DNA of 64,000 bases from assembly GCF_027627575.1 (NCBI RefSeq), contig NZ_CP114065.1, positions 6,510,001 to 6,574,000 on the forward strand. Reading direction: 5' to 3'. Position 1 is the stretch's first letter. Every line of letters begins with the position of its first letter. Shown piece by piece: positions 33,784 through 41,557 of the stretch. Origin of the DNA: Kribbella sp. CA-293567 (GTDB taxonomy: Bacteria; Actinomycetota; Actinomycetes; Propionibacteriales; Kribbellaceae). The translations under genes and the position numbers were made by a program. Under the pieces are notes generated by a model. That model had not been told where the DNA came from. It saw only the letters and a list, made by a program, of their open reading frames with translations, and searched no databases.

Positions 33784-34825
33784 GGTTCGATGACGGCTCG
33801 CCCCAGGGGTTGATAACCGTGATGCCTGCCGGCGTCCCATCGCTCAGCGCAGCGAGCGCCGCCGGCACCTCCTCCAGGGAGATCCTCCGCGTGATCAACT
33901 CGGCGGGGGCGAGGTTGCCGGAGGCAACGAGCCCGAGCATCTCCGGATAGGCATGCGCCGGCATCCCATGACTGCCGAGCCACTCCAGCTCCTGCCAGAT
34001 CAGGCCGCCGACATCCAACTGCACCCCGGACGGCAGCAGCCCCACCTGCAGATGCCGCCCCCGCGGGCGCAGCGACCGCAACGCGCTCTGCACGATCTCG
34101 TTGGAGCCCAGGGCGTCCATCGTCACCTGTGCCCCACCGCCGGTCAGTTCTCGGATCTCGTCAGCGACGGACTCCGACGACAACAGCACCTCGGCAGCGC
34201 CGTACGAGCGGGCCAACTCGAGGGCCGCCGGGTTCGTGTCCACAGCGATCACCCGCGCACCGAGCGCCGCAGCGATCATCACCGCCGACAGCCCGATGCC
34301 ACCGCATCCGAAGACCACCACATTCTCGCCGGCAACGACCCGGCCTACCTGCCGCACAGCCCGGAACGACGTAGCGAACCGGCACCCCAACCCTGCCGCC
34401 GTACCGAAGTCGAGCGACTCCGGTAGCCGGACAAGATTCACCGCGGCGAACGGCAGCGCGACGTACTCCGCGAACGAACCCCAGTAGTTGAACCCCGGCT
34501 GCAACTGATTCGGGCAGACCTGCTGATTCCCCTGCAAACACTGCTCGCAGGTCCCACAGGCGCAGATGAACGGCGACGTGACCCGATCGCCGACCGCCCA
34601 GCCCTCCACGCCCGCGCCCACCGCGGCAATCGTCCCGGCCAGTTCGTGTCCCGGCACATGGGGCAGCACGATGTCGGGATCATGACCCTGCCACCCGTGC
34701 CAGTCACTGCGGCACAACCCGGTCGCCGCCACCTGCACGACCACCCCACCAGGCTGGACCGCAGGCTCGGGCACCTCCTGCACCGTCGGCGGTACGCCGT
34801 ACTGCTCGATCACGATCGCGCGCAT
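33686..34825 (-). CDS. Zinc-dependent alcohol dehydrogenase with unusual C-terminal tail
   Basis: A 379-residue medium-chain dehydrogenase. Catalytic zinc ligands: Cys in GLCRSDWHGW near residue 37 and the His-Glu pair in VPGHELAGT near residue 60. Structural zinc Cys: CACGTCEQCLQGNQQVC near residues 89-105. The NAD(P) fold is GCGGIGLSAVMIAAALGARV. Family members normally end near 'GITVINPW' (about residue 343); here about 35 Arg/Gly-rich residues follow, entirely antisense to the regulator's coding end. This suggests loss of the original stop by deletion or a frameshift. It probably oxidises a polyol or sugar alcohol of the same pathway. Confidence 0.9.
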   Translation of the reverse strand: MRAIVIEQYGVPPTVQEVPEPAVQPGGVVVQVAATGLCRSDWHGWQGHDPDIVLPHVPGHELAGTIAAVGAGVEGWAVGDRVTSPFICACGTCEQCLQGNQQVCPNQLQPGFNYWGSFAEYVALPFAAVNLVRLPESLDFGTAAGLGCRFATSFRAVRQVGRVVAGENVVVFGCGGIGLSAVMIAAALGARVIAVDTNPAALELARSYGAAEVLLSSESVADEIRELTGGGAQVTMDALGSNEIVQSALRSLRPRGRHLQVGLLPSGVQLDVGGLIWQELEWLGSHGMPAHAYPEMLGLVASGNLAPAELITRRISLEEVPAALAALSDGTPAGITVINPWGEPSSNLRAGSDRPLVAGRCGRVADCRSGRPGRRVRGA

Positions 34826-34848
34826 CGGGCCATCCTAGCGACCCGGTT

Positions 34849-34884
34849 TGCATGATCATGCAGGTGAGTGCATACTTATTCTCA
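34849..34884 (+). promoter_or_regulatory. Tandem ARG-box-like dyads before argG
   Basis: TGCATGATCATGCA (34849-34862) is a perfect 14-bp palindrome. AGTGCATACTTATTCTCA (34867-34884) fits the ArgR consensus WNTGAATWWWWATTCANW at most fixed positions. The centres are 20 bp apart, close to the two-turn spacing of paired ARG boxes. The second overlaps the ATG, so the argG transcript must have a short leader or be leaderless. Confidence 0.65.
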
Positions 34885-36320
34885 TGTCCAAGGTCATCAC
34901 GTCTCTGCCCGTCGGCGAACGCGTCGGCATCGCCTTCTCCGGAGGCCTCGATACGTCGGTCGCGGTCGCCTGGATGCGCGACAAGGGCGCGGTGCCCTGC
35001 ACCTACACCGCCGACATCGGTCAGTACGACGAGCCCGAGATCGACTCGGTCCCCGGCCGCGCCAAGGCGTACGGCGCCGAGATCTCCCGGCTGGTCGACT
35101 GCCGCGCCGCGCTGGTCGAGGAAGGCCTGGCCGCGCTGACCTGCGGCGCGTTCCACATCCGCAGCGGTGGCCGGGCGTACTTCAACACCACCCCGCTGGG
35201 CCGCGCGGTCACCGGCACCCTGCTGGTCCGCGCGATGCTCGAGGACGACGTCCAGATCTGGGGCGACGGCTCGACCTTCAAGGGCAACGACATCGAGCGG
35301 TTCTACCGCTACGGGCTGCTGACCAACCCGAACCTGCGGATCTACAAGCCGTGGCTCGACGCCGCCTTCGTCACCGAGCTCGGTGGCCGCAAGGAGATGA
35401 GCGAGTGGCTGGTCGCACACGAGCTGCCGTACCGCGACAGCACCGAGAAGGCGTACTCGACCGACGCGAACATCTGGGGCGCGACGCACGAGGCGAAGAC
35501 GCTGGAGCACCTGGACACCGGGATCGAGACGGTCGACCCGATCATGGGCGTCAAGTTCTGGGACCCGAACGTCGAGATCGGCAGCGAGGACGTCACGATC
35601 GGCTTCGTCCGGGGCCGGCCGGTGACGATCAACGGCAAGGAGTTCGGCTCCGCGGTCGACCTGGTGCTGGAGGCCAACGCGATCGGCGGCCGGCACGGTC
35701 TCGGTATGTCGGACCAGATCGAGAACCGGATCATCGAGGCCAAGAGCCGGGGCATCTACGAAGCACCGGGGATGGCGCTGCTGCACGCGGCGTACGAGCG
35801 GCTGGTGAACGCGATCCACAACGAGGACACGATCGCGTCGTACCACAACGAGGGCCGCAAGCTCGGCCGGCTGATGTACGAGGGCCGCTGGCTGGACCCG
35901 CAGGCGCTGATGGTGCGCGAGTCGCTGCAGCGCTGGGTCGGCTCGGCGATCACCGGTGAGGTCACGCTGCGGCTGCGGCGCGGCGACGACTACTCGATCA
36001 TCAACACCACCGGACCGGCCTTCAGCTACCACCCGGACAAGCTGTCGATGGAGCGCACCGAGGACTCCGCCTTCGGCCCGGTCGACCGGATCGGCCAGCT
36101 GACCATGCGCAACCTCGACATCGCCGACTCCCGCGCCAAACTGGAGCAGTACGCCGGTCTCGGGATGATCGGCTCGGCCCACGCCGAACTGCTCGGCGCC
36201 GACACCACCCTGATCGGTGAGATGACCCAGGGCGGCGCCGACGCGATCGCCTCCCGCGGCGAGATCAACCCCGACGACGAGCTCCTCGACAACGCGGCGA
36301 TGGAGTTCGGCACCGACTGA
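34884..36320 (+). CDS. argG: Argininosuccinate synthase
   Basis: A 478-residue enzyme joining citrulline and aspartate with ATP in arginine synthesis. ATG 34884 (MSKVITSLPVGERVGIAFSG) gives the P-loop-like pyrophosphatase motif IAFSGGLDTSVAV near residues 17-29. Other family blocks are TYTADIGQYDEP, GDGSTFKGNDIERFYRYG and GRPVTINGKEF. The length and these blocks match the longer, E. coli-type ArgG rather than the about 400-residue form more usual in actinobacteria. No other arg gene is nearby, so it is an isolated locus. Likely repressed by ArgR through the dyads overlapping its start. Confidence 0.95.
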   Translation: MSKVITSLPVGERVGIAFSGGLDTSVAVAWMRDKGAVPCTYTADIGQYDEPEIDSVPGRAKAYGAEISRLVDCRAALVEEGLAALTCGAFHIRSGGRAYFNTTPLGRAVTGTLLVRAMLEDDVQIWGDGSTFKGNDIERFYRYGLLTNPNLRIYKPWLDAAFVTELGGRKEMSEWLVAHELPYRDSTEKAYSTDANIWGATHEAKTLEHLDTGIETVDPIMGVKFWDPNVEIGSEDVTIGFVRGRPVTINGKEFGSAVDLVLEANAIGGRHGLGMSDQIENRIIEAKSRGIYEAPGMALLHAAYERLVNAIHNEDTIASYHNEGRKLGRLMYEGRWLDPQALMVRESLQRWVGSAITGEVTLRLRRGDDYSIINTTGPAFSYHPDKLSMERTEDSAFGPVDRIGQLTMRNLDIADSRAKLEQYAGLGMIGSAHAELLGADTTLIGEMTQGGADAIASRGEINPDDELLDNAAMEFGTD

Positions 36321-36332
36321 CCTCAGCAGCAC

Positions 36333-36374
36333 ACGAAGGAAACCCCGGACCAGCAGGTCCGGGGTTTCCTTCGT
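36333..36374. terminator. Strong bidirectional terminator
   Basis: A perfect 19-bp stem (ACGAAGGAAACCCCGGACC and complement) around an AGCA loop, between the converging argG and sulfur-carrier genes. It starts 13 bp after the argG stop and ends 13 bp before the stop of the opposite gene. Confidence 0.9.
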
Positions 36375-36386
36375 TTACCAGAAGAA

Positions 36387-36662
36387 TCAGCCGCCGGCGA
36401 CGGCCGGGATGATGGAGACCTGGCCGCCGTCCTTGATCGGCGTCTGCAACCCCTCGGAGAACCGCACGTCGTCGTTGTCGACGTAGATGTTCACGAACCG
36501 GCGCAGCTCACCCGACTCGTCGAGCACCCGGCTCCTGATCCCCGGGTACGACGAGTCGAGCGACTCCAGCACCTCGCTCAGCGTGGAACCCTCGACGGAG
36601 ACCTCGGAGACGCCCTGGGTGTAGGGACGCAAGATGGTCGGGACACGGACACTGACACTCAC
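36387..36662 (-). CDS. CysO-type (MoaD/ThiS) sulfur-carrier protein
   Basis: A 91-residue ubiquitin-fold protein ending in Ala-Val-Ala-Gly-Gly. The C-terminal GG is the site that MoeB-type enzymes adenylate and convert to a thiocarboxylate. The sequence closely follows mycobacterial CysO (VPTILRPYTQG; ELRRFVNIYVDNDDVRFSEG; VSIIPAVAGG). GTG start overlaps the stop of the threonine-synthase-like gene by GTGA, so the two are translated together. In mycobacteria CysO feeds sulfur to CysM; here its partner is threonine-synthase-like and the transcript has a SAM riboswitch, so a homocysteine role is more likely. No cysM or mec gene is adjacent. Confidence 0.92.
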   Translation of the reverse strand: MSVSVRVPTILRPYTQGVSEVSVEGSTLSEVLESLDSSYPGIRSRVLDESGELRRFVNIYVDNDDVRFSEGLQTPIKDGGQVSIIPAVAGG

Positions 36663-37927
36663 TGCAGACCAGCCTTCACGAAGGCGTCGTACGACGCGGG
36701 GATGGTGACCTTCGGGCCGACCCGGTCGGCCACGGCGTCGAGCGTCTTCAGCCCGTCGCCGGAGTTGATGATCACCGTCTCGGCGTCGGGATCGAGCTGA
36801 CCGGTCTCGATCAGCTTCTTCAGCGTCGCGACGGTCACCCCGCCCGCCGTCTCGGTGAAGATGCCCTCGGTCCGGGCGAGCAACTGGATGCCCTGGATCA
36901 CCTCTTCGTCACTGACATCCTCGATCACCCCACCGGTCCGCCGGGCCACGTCCAGCACGTACGGCCCGTCGGCCGGGTTGCCGATCGCCAGCGACTTCGC
37001 GATGGTGTCCGGCTTGACCGGCTTCACCACGTCGTGGCCGTCGCGGAACGCCTGCGCCACCGGCGAGCAGCCGGTCGCCTGCGCGCCGTAGATCCTGTAG
37101 TCGGTGGCGTCGACCAGGCCCAGCTTGCCGAGCTCGGTGAACCCCTTGTCGATCTTGGTCAGCTGCGAACCGGACGCGACCGGGATCACCACCTGCTGCG
37201 GGATCCGCCAGCCGAGCTGCTCGGCGATTTCGTAGGCGAGGGTCTTGGAACCCTCGGAGTAGTACGGCCGGACGTTGACGTTCACGAACGCCCAGCCGTC
37301 CTCCTCGCCGGCGATCTCGGAGGCCAGCTTGTTGACGTCGTCGTAGTTGCCCTCGACGGCCACCAGCGTGCCGCCGTACACGGCGGTGGTGATGATCTTG
37401 GGGCGCTCCAGGTCCTGCGGCACGAACACGACCGAGCGGATGCCGGCCCGGGCGGCGGCCGCGGCGACCGCGTTGGCCAGGTTGCCGGTGGAGGGGCAGG
37501 CGAAGACCTTCATGCCGAGCTCACGGGTGGCGCTCAGGGCGGAGGCGACGACCCGGTCCTTGAAGGAGTGCGTCGGGTTGCCCGAGTCGTCCTTCACCCA
37601 CAGCTTGCGCAGGCCGAGAGCGCGGGCGAGGTTGCCGGCGTCGATCAGCCGGGTGTAGCCGGGCTCGGTGTTCGGGAAGCTGGCCACGTCGACCGGGACG
37701 GGCAGCAGCGGCTGGTAGCGCCAGATGTTCTTGGGGCCGGCTTCGATCTGTGCCCGCGTGATGGTGGGGAACTCGTACCCGACCTCCAGCGGACCGAAGC
37801 ACTCCATACAGGCGTAGAACGGGCCCAGCTCGGACTTCGCGCCACAGGCACGACAGCTCAGGTGGGTTCCGTTGCCGAAGGCACCTTCACGGATGGTGTG
37901 GGTGGTCGGCGCGGTGCTCAGGCTCAT
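36659..37927 (-). CDS. Threonine-synthase-like PLP enzyme, probably O-phosphohomoserine sulfhydrylase
   Basis: A 422-residue fold type II PLP enzyme from ATG 37927 (MSLSTAPTTHTIREGAFGNG). The N-terminal zinc ribbon is CRACGAKSELGPFYACMEC. The PLP Lys is in NPTHSFKDRVV near residue 120, and the phosphate loop is PSTGNLANA. Overall this is an actinobacterial threonine synthase. Two facts argue for sulfur chemistry instead: a SAM-I riboswitch precedes it, and a CysO-type carrier overlaps its end. I recall Streptomyces MetM, a threonine-synthase homologue making homocysteine from O-phosphohomoserine; this gene fits that. An upstream in-frame ATG at 37948 lies inside the riboswitch stem. Confidence 0.88.
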   Translation of the reverse strand: MSLSTAPTTHTIREGAFGNGTHLSCRACGAKSELGPFYACMECFGPLEVGYEFPTITRAQIEAGPKNIWRYQPLLPVPVDVASFPNTEPGYTRLIDAGNLARALGLRKLWVKDDSGNPTHSFKDRVVASALSATRELGMKVFACPSTGNLANAVAAAAARAGIRSVVFVPQDLERPKIITTAVYGGTLVAVEGNYDDVNKLASEIAGEEDGWAFVNVNVRPYYSEGSKTLAYEIAEQLGWRIPQQVVIPVASGSQLTKIDKGFTELGKLGLVDATDYRIYGAQATGCSPVAQAFRDGHDVVKPVKPDTIAKSLAIGNPADGPYVLDVARRTGGVIEDVSDEEVIQGIQLLARTEGIFTETAGGVTVATLKKLIETGQLDPDAETVIINSGDGLKTLDAVADRVGPKVTIPASYDAFVKAGLQ

Positions 37928-37943
37928 GACGGAGTTTTCCCTC

Positions 37944-38081
37944 CTCATCTTCCCCGCACCGGATCTCGGCACAGGACGGATTTGGCACCGGTCCGCCGCC
38001 GAACATCTCGGATCGAGACGCCGAACGGGGAGGGTTGCCGGGACTTCAACGGGCCGTTTCCCTCAGTCCCTCTGGATGAGC
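37944..38081 (-). promoter_or_regulatory. SAM-I (S-box) riboswitch
   Basis: On the minus strand the leader carries the S-box landmarks in order: CTCATCCAGAG opening P1 (38080 downward), GGGACTGAGGGAAACGGCCC with the kink-turn, GTTGAAGTCCCGGCAACC, a variable P3, GGTGCCAAATCC (37978-37989), then GGGGAAGATGAGG closing P1 (37944-37949 pairs with 38075-38080). The ribosome site GAGGAGG begins inside the closing P1 strand. SAM binding would therefore stabilise P1 and hide it, so translation is shut off when SAM is plentiful. Confidence 0.93.
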
Positions 38082-38158
38082 ACTGCCGAGGTTACCCAAC
38101 CGGGTCCATATTGTGTCTTGTGATCCCACCATGCGAGACAGCTGATCTCAGCCGAAGT

Positions 38159-39124
38159 TCACTCCGCCTGCCGCGCCCGGAAGGTCCGCCGGTACTGCGA
38201 AGGCGACGTCCGCAACTGCTTGGCGAAGTGGTGCCGGAACGTCACCGGCGTGGCGAAACCGGCGGCCAGCGCGATCTCCTCCACCGGCGCGTCACCGGTC
38301 TCCAGCATCGTCAGGGCCGCCTGCAGCCGCTGGGCGATCAGCCACTTGGCGGGCGTCGTACCGGTCGCCCGGACGAAGTGCCGCAGATAGGTCCGGGGCG
38401 ACAGGCCGGCCTCCCGCGCCAGATCCGGTACGCCGATCGCCTCGGCCAGGTGCTCGAGCGCCCAGCCGAGACTCCGGGCCACCGGCGCGTCGGCGGGCTC
38501 CGGCGGCATCGGCGCTTCGATGTACTGCGCCTGGCCACCGGCCCGGTAGGGCTGGATCACCATCCGGCGGGCGACCGCGTTGGCGATCGCCGCGCCGAAG
38601 TCCTTCCGGACCAGGTGCATCGCCAGGTCGAGGCCCGCGGCGCAGCCCGCACTGGTGAGCACGTCACCCTCGTCGGTGTAGAGCGGCTCGGGATCGACCA
38701 GCACCCGCGGGTAGCGAGTTCGCAGCAGGTCGGCGTACCGCCAGTGGGTGGTTGCTCGCCGCCCGTCGAGCAACCCCGCGGCGGCCAGCGCGAAGGCGCC
38801 CGAGCAGATCGACACGATCCGCGCGCCGCGGGCCTGTGCCTCCCGGAGCGCCTCGATCAACTCGGGCGACGTCTCGCCGCGCGGATTCGCGACGCTCGGG
38901 ATGACGACCGTGTCGGCAGCAGCGAACTCCGTCAGGCCGTGCGGGCTGCTCATCGTCGCGCCCCCGATCACCCGGACCGGCGCCGGCGTCTCGGTACAGA
39001 CCTTCAGCTCGTACCAGGGATGGTCGATGTCGGGCCAGACCAGCCCGAACACCTCGATCACGATGCCGGCCTCGAACGCCGTCATCCCGTCGTACGCGAG
39101 CACTGACACGGTCGGTCGCTGCAT
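38159..39124 (-). CDS. GlxA-family AraC-type transcriptional regulator
   Basis: A 321-residue regulator. Residues 1-180 form a DJ-1/PfpI domain (MTAFEAGIVIEVFGLVWP, then IVSICSGAFALAAAGLLDGR with the elbow Cys). Residues about 215-315 carry two AraC helix-turn-helix motifs (DLAREAGLSPRTYLRHF and VEEIALAAGFATPVTFRHHF). These regulators respond to small amines or carnitine-like compounds in the few known cases; the ligand here is unknown. It lies upstream of the riboswitch on the same strand, but the 78-bp gap and riboswitch promoter make separate transcription likely. Confidence 0.9.
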   Translation of the reverse strand: MQRPTVSVLAYDGMTAFEAGIVIEVFGLVWPDIDHPWYELKVCTETPAPVRVIGGATMSSPHGLTEFAAADTVVIPSVANPRGETSPELIEALREAQARGARIVSICSGAFALAAAGLLDGRRATTHWRYADLLRTRYPRVLVDPEPLYTDEGDVLTSAGCAAGLDLAMHLVRKDFGAAIANAVARRMVIQPYRAGGQAQYIEAPMPPEPADAPVARSLGWALEHLAEAIGVPDLAREAGLSPRTYLRHFVRATGTTPAKWLIAQRLQAALTMLETGDAPVEEIALAAGFATPVTFRHHFAKQLRTSPSQYRRTFRARQAE

Positions 39125-39196
39125 ATGTCGAAATCTTAGCGGTCATGGTCTTCTTTGCCACTTCTGCGCCCGAGGCAGGACTCGGAGGATGAAGGC

Positions 39197-39364
39197 ATGA
39201 TCGAGAAACTGAAGGACTTCGCCGCCGGAGTCTCAGCAGCCGCGGCGATCCGGCACGGCGCCGAGCCGCCGGCCCGGGCCCTCAACCAGCGCGCCGGCGC
39301 TCCAGCATCCGCATCATCGGAGTCGCCGCGACGCCGTGCACGAGCACGCTCAGCACGATGGTGA
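39197..39364 (+). CDS. Possible small protein, low support
   Basis: A 55-residue frame from ATG 39197 with GGAGG 8 nt upstream. It begins MIEKLKDFAAGVSAAAAIRH, a plausible amphipathic helix, then turns Pro/Ala/Arg-rich (SPRRRARARSARW). Its second half is antisense to the end of the antiporter gene. The first 28 residues look genuine; the tail looks like non-coding sequence. It could be a truncated gene. Function unknown. Confidence 0.3.
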   Translation: MIEKLKDFAAGVSAAAAIRHGAEPPARALNQRAGAPASASSESPRRRARARSARW

Positions 39365-40523
39365 ATCCCACGGTCGCCCACAGCCAGGAGAGATCTGTGG
39401 AGAAGTCGGCGCCGGCGTACGCGAGATAGAAGATCGAGCCGACGCCGCGGACGCCGAATGCCGCGGTCACCCAGCGCTCGGACCGGCGCATCGGCGTACC
39501 GGCCAGCGAGAGCCATGCGCTCACCGGCCGCAGCACGAACACCAGCAGCAGCCCGATCGCGACGCCCGACCAGGTCAGCGGTTCGAGCAGCCCACCGGTG
39601 ATCGCCACGCCGAGGAGCAACAGGATCCCCCAGGTGAGAATGTGCTCGAGTTGCTCGATGAAGCCGTGCAGGTCCTCGTGGAACTCGTGGTCGCGCTCGG
39701 ACGCCCGCAGCGTCATCGCCCCGACGAACACCGCGACGAACCCGTAGCCGTGCAGCACCTCCGCGAGTCCGTAGACGCCCAGAGTCATGGCCAGCGCCAG
39801 CACCGGCTCGCGTGAGTCCGCCAGGCGGAAGGTGCGCGAAGGCGCGGAGAAGGCCATCTTGCCGAGCACCCAGCCGGCCCCGACTCCGATGGCCACTCCG
39901 ATCACGGTCTTGCCGACCAGATCCCAGGCGAACCACTCCAGCGCCCAGTTGCCCACCGCGCCCTTGGTCGCGGCGAAAACCGCCGCGTAGATGAAGGGGA
40001 AGGCGAGACCGTCGTTGAGCCCGGCCTCCGAGGTCAACGCGAACCGCACCTCGTCGTCCTCGTCCGGCTCGGCGCCCTCCCCGGTCGTCGGCCCCTGGAC
40101 CTGTACGTCGGACGCCAGCACCGGATCGGTAGGCGCCAGTACCGCGCCCAGCAGCAGCGCCGTCGCCGGCGCCAGCCCGAGCAGCCAGCCCACTCCCGCC
40201 ATCGCGGCGATACAGGCCGGCATGGCGACCAGCAGCAGCCGCCAGGTCACCGCCCATCGCTTCCAGCCGATCGGCCGGTCGATCGCCAGCCCGACACCCA
40301 TCAGCGCGACCAGAATGGTCAACTCGGCGAGCCGTTCGGTCAACTTCGGCTCGGCGATCGGGCTCATCCGCGACTGATCGACGAACAAGCCGAGCAGCAG
40401 CCCCGCAGCCACGAAGGCGATCGGCGCAGAGATCGCATACCGGCGCAGCAGCCGCGGCAGCACGGCCCCCACCAGCAGAGCCGCCCCGGCCACCAGGTAC
40501 AGCCCGTCCCCATCGATTTTCAT
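39282..40523 (-). CDS. CPA1/NhaP-type sodium/proton antiporter
   Basis: A 413-residue membrane protein with about 12 helices. The transport core holds LAPTDPVLASD near residues 129-139 and SEAGLNDGLAFPF near residue 170, the Asn-Asp motif of electroneutral CPA1 exchangers. A late RGVGSIFYLAYA matches the conserved Arg helix. There is no long cytoplasmic regulatory tail, as expected in bacterial forms. It exchanges Na+ or K+ for H+ to control pH and salt. The gene has no operon partner here. Confidence 0.9.
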   Translation of the reverse strand: MKIDGDGLYLVAGAALLVGAVLPRLLRRYAISAPIAFVAAGLLLGLFVDQSRMSPIAEPKLTERLAELTILVALMGVGLAIDRPIGWKRWAVTWRLLLVAMPACIAAMAGVGWLLGLAPATALLLGAVLAPTDPVLASDVQVQGPTTGEGAEPDEDDEVRFALTSEAGLNDGLAFPFIYAAVFAATKGAVGNWALEWFAWDLVGKTVIGVAIGVGAGWVLGKMAFSAPSRTFRLADSREPVLALAMTLGVYGLAEVLHGYGFVAVFVGAMTLRASERDHEFHEDLHGFIEQLEHILTWGILLLLGVAITGGLLEPLTWSGVAIGLLLVFVLRPVSAWLSLAGTPMRRSERWVTAAFGVRGVGSIFYLAYAGADFSTDLSWLWATVGFTIVLSVLVHGVAATPMMRMLERRRAG

Positions 40524-40569
40524 AGGCTCATCTTGTGCCCAAGTTCCCCGCTTTCACCCGCGGGCACGG

Positions 40570-41523
40570 TCAGCGGAGCCGGTGAGTGGCACCCGGGGTG
40601 TGAGTAGGCAGGGATTTGCGGGGCCCGTAGCGAGGGTGAGTGATGCCGGCCAGCGCGAGCAGCGCCTGCACGCGGTACCGGTGGCCGCGGTAGGGCTCGA
40701 TCACCTCGGCGCAGCCGTCGTCGTCCAACTCCTCGCCGGTCAGGGCGTAGGAGACGTTGCGCGAGATGTGGTAGTCGGCGAAGGAGAACGCGTCGGCGTC
40801 GCCGTGCGCTCGCTGCCGCACCTCGGCAGCCGTCCACACCCCGACACCGGGCAGGGACCTCAGCCGCCGCTCGATTTCAGCTCCATCGGTCAGCTCAAGC
40901 GTCCGCTCCAACGCTGCGGCCCGCGTCGCGGCGGTGATCACCACTCGCGACCGCCGACCCTCCACCCCGGCCCTCAACCACTGCCAGGACGGGATCAGCC
41001 GCCACTGCTCAGGTGTCGGCGGCACCATCATCTTCCGGCCGTCAGGCGACCCCGGCCCGGGCGCCGGTTCGCCGTACTCCCGCAGCAGCATCCGCCACCC
41101 CGCGAACGCCTCCTTGCCGGTCACCACCTGCTCGATCCCCGCCGCCGCCATCGCCTCGAACACCGCCCGCGTCCGCGGCACCCTGAAATCAGCGAACCGC
41201 CGAGCCGCGTCGACCAGCGCCCGGTGCTCCGCCAACGGCTCGAACCCGTCCCAGCTGTCCCCGTCCCCCAACAACTCAGGCACCCCGTCGACCGCCCAAG
41301 CAGCCCCCGGCCCCCACGCCTCAGCCTCGACCTCCGCCAACGCGGAGTACGGCGTCAGCCTGATCAGCACCGGCCCCTCCGGCGTCCGAGTAGCCCGCCA
41401 AACAGTCCGCCGCCCCACCTCGAACACATAAGCCGGATCCCCCGGCCCCTTCCGAAGCCCCCCGATCACCACATGCGGATCCACCACCCGCCCAGGCCGC
41501 CACCGCCGAACCACCGAACTCAC
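40570..41523 (-). CDS. AlkA-like DNA-3-methyladenine glycosylase
   Basis: GTG 41523 gives 317 residues (VSSVVRRWRPGRVVDPHVVI). The hairpin-helix-hairpin is LPGVGVWTAAEVRQRAHG and the catalytic Asp follows in DAFSFADYH, the HhH-GPD arrangement. The N-terminal 120 residues form the AlkA-type beta domain. It removes alkylated or damaged bases in base-excision repair. It ends 46 bp from the antiporter start on the same strand. The insertion sequence begins 34 bp upstream of its start codon, so its promoter may have been altered or replaced. Confidence 0.88.
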   Translation of the reverse strand: MSSVVRRWRPGRVVDPHVVIGGLRKGPGDPAYVFEVGRRTVWRATRTPEGPVLIRLTPYSALAEVEAEAWGPGAAWAVDGVPELLGDGDSWDGFEPLAEHRALVDAARRFADFRVPRTRAVFEAMAAAGIEQVVTGKEAFAGWRMLLREYGEPAPGPGSPDGRKMMVPPTPEQWRLIPSWQWLRAGVEGRRSRVVITAATRAAALERTLELTDGAEIERRLRSLPGVGVWTAAEVRQRAHGDADAFSFADYHISRNVSYALTGEELDDDGCAEVIEPYRGHRYRVQALLALAGITHPRYGPRKSLPTHTPGATHRLR

Positions 41524-41551
41524 CCCCCAAGTCTTACCCACCCCACCGACA

Positions 41552-41557
41552 GCTAGT
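41552..41557 (+). repeat. Target site duplication, left copy (GCTAGT)
   Basis: GCTAGT directly precedes the left terminal repeat and is repeated exactly at 42665-42670. On the minus strand it reads ACTAGC and supplies the TAG stop of the transposase gene. Confidence 0.9.

Noticed and set aside
36659..36662. Housekeeping threonine synthase without further comment
   Set aside because: Sequence alone would allow it, but the SAM riboswitch and overlapping sulfur-carrier gene make that label misleading.
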